Source: a bacterium
Lineage (GTDB): Bacteria > Zhuqueibacterota > QNDG01 > JAFGCO01
DNA length: 64,000 bases
Assembly (NCBI GenBank): GCA_016932575.1
Contig: JAFGCO010000063.1
Coordinates: forward strand, 1 to 64,000
Reading direction: 5' to 3'
Every line of letters starts with the position of its first letter. Within the stretch, counting starts at the first letter, position 1. Shown here piece by piece: positions 27,664 to 35,613 of the stretch. Made by a program: the position numbers and the translations under genes. The notes below the pieces were generated by a model, which made no database searches, was not told the DNA's origin, and saw nothing but the letters and a program-made list of their open reading frames with translations.

Positions 27664-29073
27664 ATGAGACAGATTCTTGTCTGTTCGGCGATGAATCGTG
27701 CCATTCAGATGATTCGTGACAGTTTTAAAAAGCCGGACCGTGTGACGGCATTGAATGATTTTAAGGTGTGCCATGAAGCGTTAAATGAAAAAAGATACGA
27801 CTTTTTGTTTATTGATGCCGGATTTTTCTCTCCAGCAGAAAATATCAAAGGATATCAGGAACAGCTGAATCCCTTTTGGGAAAAAAATCCAACACTGGAA
27901 ATTGTTATTTTAACAACCAAGGAAACCATACGCCGTACTGTTCATCTTGTGAAAGCCGGTGCAAGCGATTACCTGACATTTCCTCTTGATCCTGTGGAAA
28001 TCCATTACGTCATGGATTCCATTTCACAAGATCTGCAAATTTACTCGGAAATCAAGTACCTCAGGGATCAGTTCTGGCACCGGGATTCTTACGCAATTCT
28101 GAAAACGAAAAATTCAAAAATGCAGGATGTTTTTGAGAAAGTAAGGGCTGTGGCACCTACTGAAAGCACAGTGCTTTTGCTGGGAGAAACCGGAACAGGA
28201 AAGGGCGTGATTGCAAACCTTATTCATCGGCACAGTCCACGCAGTGATAAGCAATTTATCCAGATTCATTGCGGTGCAATTTCAGATTCTATTTTGGAAA
28301 GCGAAATGTTTGGTCATGAGAAGGGTGCATTTACCGGAGCGACTCGTAGAAAACTGGGAAAGTTTGAAATAGCCAATGGGGGAACACTGTTTCTTGATGA
28401 AATCGGTACCATCTCTCCTAATATGCAGGTAAATTTGCTTCATGTATTGCAGGAACGGTCTTTTCAGCGCGTTGGCGGTGAATTGGATATCCATGTCAAT
28501 GTCCGCCTGATTGCTGCCACCAATTCTAATTTATATCAGTTGTCTCAGGAGGGACAGTTCCGTCAGGATCTGTATTTCAGGTTGAATGTCTTTCCGATCA
28601 TGATTCCGCCTCTTCGTGAGCGCAAGGAAGATATCCCTATTCTGGTTCGGACATTTTTGGATACCCTGAATCAGGCTTCTGCGAAAAAAGTAAGAGAGTG
28701 TGATCCGGCTGTATTCGAGGCCTTGCATAATTATAACTGGCCGGGTAATATTCGTGAACTTGAAAATGTGATTGAACGGGCTTTTGTTCTTGCCGAAAAA
28801 GATCATTTAACCGTAGAGTGCCTTCCTGCAGAACTGGCTATGGTTTCTGATCCAAATTCTGTTTTTTCCTTCCAGAATTCAGATACTTTGGAAAGTGCAA
28901 GAAACCGTGCTGTGCAACTGGTTGAGAAAGCTTATCTTACCGAGTTACTCACACGGTACCATGGGCGAATTAACCGATCTGCGTCCGCAGCCGGCATTGG
29001 CGTTCGGCAGCTTCATAAACTCATGACAAAGTATGGACTCGATAAATCTCAATTTAAAGAAATTCATTTTTAA
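27664..29073 (+). CDS. NtrC-family sigma-54 activator with degenerate receiver domain
   Basis: Residues 1-120 form a response-regulator-like domain. Asp51 (FLFIDAGF) is at the phospho-acceptor position, but the N-terminal acidic pair is absent (ILVCSAM in place of ILVVDDE) and the usual Lys of the KP motif is replaced (LTFPLDP). Phosphorylation control is therefore doubtful. The AAA+ domain (~140-380) has Walker A GETGTGKG from ~174, the sigma-54-contacting GAFTGA loop (221-226) and Walker B GTLFLDE (~240). The C terminus (~425-469) is a Fis-like helix-turn-helix. It should open sigma-54 promoters by ATP hydrolysis. A good -24/-12 promoter lies 270 bases downstream, ahead of the beta-lysine-like cluster, which it probably controls. 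No cognate kinase adjoins it. Confidence 0.9.
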   Translation: MRQILVCSAMNRAIQMIRDSFKKPDRVTALNDFKVCHEALNEKRYDFLFIDAGFFSPAENIKGYQEQLNPFWEKNPTLEIVILTTKETIRRTVHLVKAGASDYLTFPLDPVEIHYVMDSISQDLQIYSEIKYLRDQFWHRDSYAILKTKNSKMQDVFEKVRAVAPTESTVLLLGETGTGKGVIANLIHRHSPRSDKQFIQIHCGAISDSILESEMFGHEKGAFTGATRRKLGKFEIANGGTLFLDEIGTISPNMQVNLLHVLQERSFQRVGGELDIHVNVRLIAATNSNLYQLSQEGQFRQDLYFRLNVFPIMIPPLRERKEDIPILVRTFLDTLNQASAKKVRECDPAVFEALHNYNWPGNIRELENVIERAFVLAEKDHLTVECLPAELAMVSDPNSVFSFQNSDTLESARNRAVQLVEKAYLTELLTRYHGRINRSASAAGIGVRQLHKLMTKYGLDKSQFKEIHF

Positions 29074-29398
29074 TCCATAATTCGGAACTAAAAGTTCCTG
29101 TTTAATAACAATCGGTCCTGCAAATTCCTTTTTTTTATTTCACATCATTTGATAATCTTATAATATCATAAATAACAAATAATTAAAACTATATCCATTT
29201 GTTAAATTTAAACAATTGTCCCCATATTTGAACTCAATATATATCAAGATTTTTCTTCCGTATTGAAATTCGGGCTTCAGAGTTCCGGTCTGCGATTTTT
29301 TTATCAAGCGATATAATATCATTAAAATTAAGCAATTAAGATATTTGGCATTTCTTTTGCCTTGATGTTTCTGTGAATCAATTATGCACGGAAACGGA
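29074..29398. other. AT-rich regulatory spacer after the activator gene
   Basis: This spacer contains no gene. It holds the inverted repeat GGAACT (29094-29099) / AGTTCC (29103-29108) just after the activator gene, long AT-rich stretches that could bend DNA, and the sigma-54-type promoter at 29345. An activator binding site would be expected 80-150 bases upstream of that promoter, but no clear palindrome stands out there. Confidence 0.45.
29345..29360 (+). promoter_or_regulatory. Sigma-54 (-24/-12) promoter
   Basis: TTGGCAT (29345-29351) and TTGC (29357-29360) match the sigma-54 consensus TTGGCAC-N5-TTGC. The invariant GG (29347-29348) and GC (29359-29360) are exactly 12 bases apart. The predicted transcription start is near 29372, about 27 bases before the favoured start codon at 29399. 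It is the only such match I noticed in the window, and it follows directly on a sigma-54 activator gene. Confidence 0.65.
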
Positions 29399-29752
29399 AT
29401 GTCAAAAGCCAAAGAGATTGTCCGTCTGACAGGTGTCATTACAGTCACGGAAAGTGATCGTAAAGGAAAACCTCTTGAGATTGGGATTGAGACCGATGAT
29501 TTTTTGACTTATGTGATCACCTGTAAGAGAAAAGGCCGGGAGCTGTTTAAACACATCTCAAAAAGAGTCTCGATCACCTGTAAGATTGAAGGTAAAAATT
29601 ATTTTGGAAACGCGCTGATTTCGGTTATCGACTATTTACTTTTAAAAGAAGGCAATTCTTCGGTATATCGAATGAATATCCAGGACAATCATATTAAAAA
29701 TCAAATAGAAAACAAAAAGGAGATGGATCATGAGAGAAAGAAACGCGTTTGA
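29399..29752 (+). CDS. Small basic protein of unknown function
   Basis: I prefer the ATG at 29399 (117 residues) over the in-frame ATG at 29384. The latter would leave only about 12 bases of leader from the sigma-54 promoter and has no ribosome binding site. The first ~75 residues alternate short beta-like stretches (IVRLTGVITVTES, YVITCKRKG, VSITCKIEGKNYFGNALISV), as in small OB- or SH3-like barrels. The tail is charged and rich in Asn, Lys and Glu. There is no signal peptide or membrane segment. I do not recognise the family. Its last 23 bases overlap the start of the next small gene. Confidence 0.6.
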   Translation: MSKAKEIVRLTGVITVTESDRKGKPLEIGIETDDFLTYVITCKRKGRELFKHISKRVSITCKIEGKNYFGNALISVIDYLLLKEGNSSVYRMNIQDNHIKNQIENKKEMDHERKKRV

Positions 29753-29888
29753 TGAAGATGAGGATTGGAATTCATCAAAGAGAAAAAAAAAGAATGTGCG
29801 GGATGACTGGGATGATAAGCATTGGGAAGAGGATGAATACGATCAGGAAGAGGATGATGAATGGGAAGACGCGCAGGAAGATTTTTAG
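29730..29888 (+). CDS. Very acidic 52-residue protein
   Basis: AAGGAG lies 7-8 bases before the ATG at 29730. The frame encodes 52 residues of which roughly half are Asp or Glu, with regularly placed Trp (DDWDDKHWEEDEYDQ and EWEDAQEDF). A short Lys/Arg patch lies at ~17-24. It overlaps the upstream gene by 23 bases in another frame, a layout typical of translational coupling. No family recognised. Acidic mini-proteins can act as DNA mimics, chaperones or protein inhibitors. Which, if any, applies here cannot be told from sequence. Confidence 0.6.
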   Translation: MRERNAFDEDEDWNSSKRKKKNVRDDWDDKHWEEDEYDQEEDDEWEDAQEDF

Positions 29889-30037
29889 TTTATCGCGGTG
29901 GGGGTTTTGAAATTCGCTGTATTTTCACCCATCCGGTATCAATGTAAAAAATATTATTGAATAATGATATTCTTTATTTTAATAGCGGGATATCAATAGA
30001 AAACACCTGATTGTTCAATGAAACACAGGAGAATTTG

Positions 30038-31108
30038 ATGAAAATCGCAGTGGCTTACAGCAGTAAAAAGGGCCTTATTCAGGAATACCGTAAACGAAAA
30101 CAAATTCAAAAAATACCCGGCGATGAATATTTTGCCGAAGGGGATTCCATTAAAACGATTCAGGCTGTGATAGAAACCCTTTTAAAGATGGGCCATCAGG
30201 CTGTGGGCATTGAGGCGGATAATAATGCTTTTCAGAAATTGTCTGCAGAAGAACCGGATCTTGTTCTGAATATATCTGAAGGATTGACCGGAGATTTTCG
30301 CGAGTCTTATATTCCAATGCTCTGCGAACGTCTGAATTTGCCTTATACCGGTTCGGATCCGCTGACACTTGGTTTATGTCTGAATAAAATGCGAACCAAG
30401 GAGATCCTGGGATTCTATCAAATCCCTACGCCTGCCTTTCAGGTGTTTTATTCTGATAATGCTATGGCAACAGAACATCTTATTTATCCGGTCATTGTCA
30501 AGCCCATTGCAGAGGGCAGCAGTAAAGGAATAAACAATCGATCCGTGGTGAATGATCCGACTGCAGCCAAGTCCGTCATTGCAGAAAAATTATTGAAGTA
30601 TGAACAGCCGGTGATCGTTGAATCCTTTTTGACAGGAGCCGAGTTTACAGTGGCACTTTGGGGCAACGGTGAAGAAGTTGAAGCCCTGCCCATTGTGGAA
30701 ATCTGTTTTGAGGAATTACCCGAAGGCGCCTGGCCCATGTATTCCTATGAAGCCAAATGGGTCTGGGATTCACCTGACAAGCCGCTTCAAATTTTTCAGT
30801 GTCCGGCAAAAATTGATGCGAAATTAAATCAGGAAATTGTCTCAGTAGCCAAACGCGCTTATTATATTTTGGGCATTCGGGACTGGTGTCGCATTGATAT
30901 CCGGCTCGACCAGGAAGGGGTTCCCAATATTCTCGAATTGAATCCATTGCCAGGCATTCTGCCGGACCCGAAAGAAAATTCCTGTTTTCCCAAATCTGCC
31001 CGAACTGCCGGATATTCGTATTCGGACATGATCGGGCGGCTCATTTCTATTGCCTGCCGACGTGTCGGCTTGATTGAGAATATCAATGCGCCTGTTTATC
31101 GTTCATAG
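30038..31108 (+). CDS. D-Ala-D-Ala ligase-like ATP-grasp enzyme (first of a pair)
   Basis: The start at 30038 follows AGGAG by 6 bases; an upstream in-frame TTG at 30011 lacks this. The 356-residue product has the Ddl-type order. A Rossmann-like N-terminal domain ends in NISEG...RESYIP and LPYTGSDPLTLGLCLNK. The ATP-grasp motif IVKPIAEGSSKGI follows, and the metal-binding end is DIRLDQEGVPNILELNPLPG. Ddl enzymes activate one amino acid as an acyl phosphate and join a second to it. The divergent substrate loop and the setting beside a lysine aminomutase suggest a dedicated peptide or beta-amino-acid ligase rather than the housekeeping cell-wall enzyme. It overlaps the next gene by 23 bases. 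Confidence 0.85.
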   Translation: MKIAVAYSSKKGLIQEYRKRKQIQKIPGDEYFAEGDSIKTIQAVIETLLKMGHQAVGIEADNNAFQKLSAEEPDLVLNISEGLTGDFRESYIPMLCERLNLPYTGSDPLTLGLCLNKMRTKEILGFYQIPTPAFQVFYSDNAMATEHLIYPVIVKPIAEGSSKGINNRSVVNDPTAAKSVIAEKLLKYEQPVIVESFLTGAEFTVALWGNGEEVEALPIVEICFEELPEGAWPMYSYEAKWVWDSPDKPLQIFQCPAKIDAKLNQEIVSVAKRAYYILGIRDWCRIDIRLDQEGVPNILELNPLPGILPDPKENSCFPKSARTAGYSYSDMIGRLISIACRRVGLIENINAPVYRS

Positions 31109-32084
31109 TGCCCCGGAGGAATCCGGGACGGATGACGATCCCGACTTGATATCCTCGGTTGCGATTCTTGACCAGGCAAGGGCGGTTCATCAGGCTGCGA
31201 TTGAATTGGGTTATCAGTCCCGCTGTTATCCCGTCATTGAAATCACTGAAACCATCCATGACATTATTCATGCAAAACCGGATGTAATATTCAACCTCTG
31301 TGAAGAGTATCAGGGGAGGACCCGTTATGAGTTGAACATCGCCTCTCTGTGGGAACTTATAGGGATTCCTTATACGGGTAATCCTCCACTGACATTGGGA
31401 CTTGCCCAGGATAAAGTGATGACAAAACGTCTGCTCCAGGGCAAAAACATCCGGACTCCCGCCTATCAGGTTTTTAAATCTGTCCCTGAAAATGTAATGC
31501 TCGAGTTTCCTCTGATCGCCAAGCCATCCTGCGAAGATGCCAGCCTGGGGATCATCAGTACACGCGCAGTCAGTTATTCACTTTCTGAATTAAAGAAAAA
31601 TGTGGAAATTCTGCTCGAAAAATACCGTCAACCGATTCTGGTAGAACGGTATATTTCGGGACGTGAATTCAACATCAGTGTTTTTGGAATGCCGCCCAAA
31701 GTCCTGGCAGTCTCGGAGCTTGATTTTTCTGAACTTTCTGACACAGAAGCAAAAATCGCCAGTTATGAAGCGAAATGGATGCCGGATCATCCTGCTTATC
31801 AAAAAACACCGGTTCACTGTCCTGCTGATATTCCTGATGAGCTCAGAATCAAAATTGAAGATGTTGCTACTCAGGTTTTTACTTTACTGGGGGGGCGGGA
31901 TTACGGACGGGTGGATATGCGGATGGATCTGCAAGGAAGACTGTATGTGCTCGAATTTAATCCAAATCCGGACATATCACCGGATGCAGGATTCATCAAA
32001 GCGGTCCGGGCATCGGGATTATCCTATTCTGATTTTGTCGAAGAACTGATCCAGGTTGCTTTTCTCAGGGAGAAAAATGATTAG
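31086..32084 (+). CDS. D-Ala-D-Ala ligase-like ATP-grasp enzyme (second of a pair)
   Basis: The ATG at 31086 lies inside the end of the preceding gene, so translation is probably coupled. The 332-residue protein is a diverged relative of its neighbour. Shared features are NLCEEYQGRTRYELNIASL, PYTGNPPLTLGLAQDK, LIAKPSCEDASLGI, VERYISGREFNISVFG and RVDMRMDLQGRLYVLEFNPNP. The metal and ATP ligands are kept. Tandem, non-identical ATP-grasp ligases usually act in sequence, each adding a different unit, or form a heterodimer. The substrate is unknown. Cytoplasmic. Confidence 0.85.
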   Translation: MRLFIVHSAPEESGTDDDPDLISSVAILDQARAVHQAAIELGYQSRCYPVIEITETIHDIIHAKPDVIFNLCEEYQGRTRYELNIASLWELIGIPYTGNPPLTLGLAQDKVMTKRLLQGKNIRTPAYQVFKSVPENVMLEFPLIAKPSCEDASLGIISTRAVSYSLSELKKNVEILLEKYRQPILVERYISGREFNISVFGMPPKVLAVSELDFSELSDTEAKIASYEAKWMPDHPAYQKTPVHCPADIPDELRIKIEDVATQVFTLLGGRDYGRVDMRMDLQGRLYVLEFNPNPDISPDAGFIKAVRASGLSYSDFVEELIQVAFLREKND

Positions 32085-32562
32085 ATTACGGGACATACGG
32101 CCTGAAGACCGATTGCTGATTAAGCAGATGCTGAAATCCACCCGGCATTTTACGGGGACTGAAATAGAGACTGCACTTGAATTGGTTGATGCTTTTATTC
32201 AAAAGACAGATCTTAGCTATCAGTTCATTGTTGCTGAAAACACGGGAGGTGACTTTGTCGGATATGGATGCTGGGGTCAGGCGCCATTTACTTACGGAAC
32301 GTATAATATTTACTGGATAGCGGTTTCACCCGAAAGCCAGAAGAAAGGTGTGGGCAGCAAAATTCTATCTTACATGGAAACTCAAATTATGAATGCACAC
32401 GGGAGATTAATTTTAATCGAAACCTCTTCAAGTAAAGCGTACCGGGATGCCCGTGCTTTTTATGAAAAGAAGGGATATACAATGGAATCCCGGATTAGAG
32501 ATTTTTACAAGCCGAAAGACGACCGGTATATTTATGTTAAACGATTCGACGTTTTCTACTAG
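32077..32562 (+). CDS. GNAT-family N-acetyltransferase
   Basis: The ATG at 32077 overlaps the stop of the preceding ligase gene by 8 bases and follows AGGGAG by 4. The 161-residue product is a complete single-domain GNAT. The acetyl-CoA-binding motif A is WIAVSPESQKKGVGSKIL (residues ~84-101), and ARAFYEKKGY (~127-136) is the usual later motif. GNATs move the acetyl group of acetyl-CoA to an amine. Its position 12 bases before the lysine 2,3-aminomutase gene recalls the ablA-ablB pair, in which beta-lysine is acetylated on its side-chain amine to give the osmolyte N-epsilon-acetyl-beta-lysine. The protein is smaller than typical AblB, so this parallel is a hypothesis. Confidence 0.85.
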   Translation: MIRLRDIRPEDRLLIKQMLKSTRHFTGTEIETALELVDAFIQKTDLSYQFIVAENTGGDFVGYGCWGQAPFTYGTYNIYWIAVSPESQKKGVGSKILSYMETQIMNAHGRLILIETSSSKAYRDARAFYEKKGYTMESRIRDFYKPKDDRYIYVKRFDVFY

Positions 32563-32574
32563 GAGAATTAATCC

Positions 32575-33672
32575 ATGGAATCATGGCAATTGCAATTACG
32601 TCGTAGTCTTACTGAAGTAAAAGATCTTCCGGATCATTTCAATATGTCTGTGGAAGATTTGTTTGGTGTGACGCAGGTGTTCAGTATGAAAATTACACCC
32701 TATTATCTTTCTCTGATTCAAACTGTCGGAGATCCGCTGTTCAAGCAGGTGGTTCCGGATTGCCGCGAACTTGAGAATCATGGTCTGTATACGGATCCTT
32801 TATCAGAGGACCGAGATTCACCTGTTGCGAATATTGTCCATCGATATCCGGACCGATGTCTGTTTTTAATTTCCGCAGAATGTGCCAGTTACTGCAGGTT
32901 TTGTACGCGTAAGCGTAAGGTCGGGGATTCGAAAAAAATTAATCGGAATCTGATTCATGAAGGGATTCGTTACATTCGTGATCATTCGGAAATTCGAGAC
33001 GTGATTCTATCCGGAGGAGATCCGCTGATATTGTCGGATCAGCGGCTGGAAAGCATTCTGCGGGAAATTCGGGCGATTCCTCATGTGGAAATCATCCGTA
33101 TCGGATCGCGAGTCCCCTGTTTTCTGCCGCATCGCATCACGCCTGAAATGACGCAGATGCTGCGAAAGTACCATCCGTTATATATGAATGTGCACTTTAA
33201 TCATCCGGCTGAGCTCACTCCGTTGGCAATAGAAGCCCTGGGACGTCTGGCCGATGCGGGTATTCCCCTGGGCAATCAGACAGTTCTTTTAAAGGGTGTG
33301 AATGATAATCCTCAGGTCATGCGGCTTTTGATGCAGAAACTGCTCATGGCACGGGTACGTCCTTATTATATTTACCAGGCGGATATGGTGTTCGGCACTG
33401 AACATTTCAGAACCACAATCCGTAAAGGCCTTGATATTGTACGCGCACTGCGAGGATGGACGTCCGGGCTGGCTGTGCCTCATTATGTCATCGACGCACC
33501 GGGCGGAGGCGGAAAAATTCCTTTATTACCGGAATATGTCAAGAAAATAACGGATGATTCTGTGGTTCTTCGCAATTATCGTGGTAAAACATATGTTTAT
33601 AAGCAAACCGGGGATGTCTCTCAGCATCAGTTGTTGAATGAGGATGCTTGTTTTTTAAAAAGGGAGCAATAA
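32575..33672 (+). CDS. kamA: Lysine 2,3-aminomutase (radical SAM, PLP)
   Basis: The 365-residue protein has the radical-SAM cluster motif CASYCRFC (Cys103, Cys107, Cys110), the SGGDPL motif (~145), and the PLP-lysine motif DAPGGGGK with Lys314. Asp270 (IYQADM) and Asp307 (just before APGGGG) match the two aspartates that hold the side-chain amine of L-lysine in clostridial lysine 2,3-aminomutase. Glutamate aminomutases change these residues, so lysine is the likely substrate and L-beta-lysine the product. The overall pattern fits KamA/AblA rather than EpmB, the elongation-factor-P enzyme, and no EpmA-like gene is near. It is the fourth gene of a tight series with two ATP-grasp ligases and a GNAT. 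The enzyme needs anaerobic or low-oxygen conditions. Confidence 0.9.
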   Translation: MESWQLQLRRSLTEVKDLPDHFNMSVEDLFGVTQVFSMKITPYYLSLIQTVGDPLFKQVVPDCRELENHGLYTDPLSEDRDSPVANIVHRYPDRCLFLISAECASYCRFCTRKRKVGDSKKINRNLIHEGIRYIRDHSEIRDVILSGGDPLILSDQRLESILREIRAIPHVEIIRIGSRVPCFLPHRITPEMTQMLRKYHPLYMNVHFNHPAELTPLAIEALGRLADAGIPLGNQTVLLKGVNDNPQVMRLLMQKLLMARVRPYYIYQADMVFGTEHFRTTIRKGLDIVRALRGWTSGLAVPHYVIDAPGGGGKIPLLPEYVKKITDDSVVLRNYRGKTYVYKQTGDVSQHQLLNEDACFLKREQ

Positions 33673-33867
33673 TAAATAGGCGGGTATTTCCATGTCTCTG
33701 GTTCTTTCAATATATATACAAAGAATCAATGATTTAAAGTTCGATGTTTTTACTTTTTTCTTGATTGTTGATTCAGGATTTTTTTATTTGACATTTCTCT
33801 GCATCTTACCGGTTAACCAAAGCACTTTTTTTAATTTTAATTCAATGATTTAACCGATTGTCATCCT

Positions 33868-35613
33868 ATGTTTCGAATCCGACGTATATACGATGATGCA
33901 TTGCCGGTGAACCGGGCCGCGATCAGTCAGGTTCAGGAGATCCTGAGAATTCAATTTCCATTGGTGAGTGAAAAAGAAGTTCGTCTATTGCCGGACAAAT
34001 TGCGGAATCCAATGAAACACGGATTTCGTGCAGTGCTTCTGGTCGCTGAGGATGGTCGGGGACGAGTCAAAGGATTTGCACTTCTTTATCATGAGCCTAT
34101 TCTCAGGTTTTGTTATCTTGATTATATTTCCTCGACCAGAAAACTGACAGGACACGGTATTGGCGGCGCATTATATGAACGGATTCGCCAGGAAGCCGCG
34201 TCTCTGGGTACGATAGGCCTTTTTTTTGAATGCCTGCCCGATGATCCCAGATTATGCGGGGATCCTGAGATATGCAGGCAGAATCGGGCACGTCTGAAAT
34301 TCTATGAACGATACGGAGCATATCCAATCGTTGGAACAAAGTATGAAACGCCGGTTCAGCCAGGTGATGATAATCCGCCCTATCTGATATATGATGCTTC
34401 AGGATACGGCAAACCCTTAAGAAAGCGGCATATCAGGCAAATTGTCCGCGCCATATTGGAACGTAAATATCATGATATTTGTCCCGTATCCTATATCGAT
34501 ATGGTCGTTAATTCGTTTCAGGATGATCCGGTTCGGATGAGGGAACCACGATATATTCGGATTCTGATGCCTTTGCCGGTGAAGGCAGAAATCACAGATG
34601 ACCGGAAGATATTACTTATCATAAGCGATGTTCATGAAAATCATTATATTCATGAGCGTGGATATGTGGAAGCACCGGTCCGTATAGGGGCGATTTTAAA
34701 GGGTATTGAATCCTCAGGATTATTTAAACAACAAAGAGCAGGACATTTCTCTGAATTTCATATTCGGGCGGTGCATCATCCGGGTTTTGTGGAATATCTG
34801 CGCCGGGTATGCCGTCATATTGAATCCGGGCAATCTGTATATCCGTATGTCTTTCCTTTGCGCAATCAGACCCGTCCGCCTGTGGATTTGCCGATTCGTG
34901 CGGGGTACTATTGCATGGATACATTCACTCCGATTCATAAGGATGCATTCCGCGTAGCCAAACGTGCTGTGGACTGCGCATTAACCGGGGCAAGGGCGCT
35001 TCTGGAAGGTTATCAGATTGCTTATGCTCTGGTACGCCCCCCCGGGCATCATGCGGAAAAAGCCGCATTTGGCGGATTCTGTTATTTTAATTCAAATGCG
35101 GTCGCTGCCAATTATCTCAGTGCGCATGGCAGAGTGGCTATTCTGGATATCGATTACCATCATGGCAACGGCCAGGAGGATATTTTTTATGAGCGTGCAG
35201 ATGTGCTTACTGTGTCCATTCACGGAAATCCGAAATTCGCGTTTCCTTATTTTACAGGATTCAGGGATTCCAGGGGGCTGGGATACGGAGATAAATTCAA
35301 TGTCAATTTTCCGCTTCCGGAAATAGTGGACGGTCAGGTATATCGAATCACTCTCGAAAAGGCCCTGCGAAGCGTGAGGCGATATAAGCCCGCTTTTCTT
35401 ATCATTGCTTTGGGGCTGGATACCAGTCAAGGGGATCCGACCGGCTCATGGTCGTTAAAAACATCAGATTTTGAGAAAAACGGAAAAATGATTGGCGACA
35501 TGAAGCTTCCGGTTCTTGTGGTCCAGGAAGGCGGATACAACACAAGGAAGCTTGGTGCGAATGCACGCGCGTTTTTTACCGGTCTCTGGAAAGGGATTTA
35601 CGGTTTTACCTGA
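33868..35613 (+). CDS. GNAT acetyltransferase fused to histone-deacetylase-family amidohydrolase
   Basis: Residues 1-~185 are GNAT-like (LDYISSTRKLTGHGIGGALYERI, then ARLKFYERYGAYP). Residues ~240-581 are a class II-like HDAC/acetylpolyamine amidohydrolase. The charge-relay histidines are His394-His395 in RPPGHHAEKAAFGG. The zinc ligands are Asp429 and His431 in DIDYHHGNG and Asp518 in GLDTSQGDP, and Tyr557 sits in EGGYN. All catalytic residues are present. One polypeptide therefore appears able to add and remove acetyl groups. In its setting the natural substrate may be an acetylated beta-lysine compound or a polyamine. The start at 33868 has no clear ribosome binding site. The stop is followed without a gap by the next ATG. 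Confidence 0.88.
   Translation: MFRIRRIYDDALPVNRAAISQVQEILRIQFPLVSEKEVRLLPDKLRNPMKHGFRAVLLVAEDGRGRVKGFALLYHEPILRFCYLDYISSTRKLTGHGIGGALYERIRQEAASLGTIGLFFECLPDDPRLCGDPEICRQNRARLKFYERYGAYPIVGTKYETPVQPGDDNPPYLIYDASGYGKPLRKRHIRQIVRAILERKYHDICPVSYIDMVVNSFQDDPVRMREPRYIRILMPLPVKAEITDDRKILLIISDVHENHYIHERGYVEAPVRIGAILKGIESSGLFKQQRAGHFSEFHIRAVHHPGFVEYLRRVCRHIESGQSVYPYVFPLRNQTRPPVDLPIRAGYYCMDTFTPIHKDAFRVAKRAVDCALTGARALLEGYQIAYALVRPPGHHAEKAAFGGFCYFNSNAVAANYLSAHGRVAILDIDYHHGNGQEDIFYERADVLTVSIHGNPKFAFPYFTGFRDSRGLGYGDKFNVNFPLPEIVDGQVYRITLEKALRSVRRYKPAFLIIALGLDTSQGDPTGSWSLKTSDFEKNGKMIGDMKLPVLVVQEGGYNTRKLGANARAFFTGLWKGIYGFT

Noticed and set aside
32575..33672. EpmB, the aminomutase modifying elongation factor P
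   Set aside because: The PLP motif DAPGGGGK, both lysine-binding aspartates and the absence of an EpmA-like gene favour KamA/AblA.
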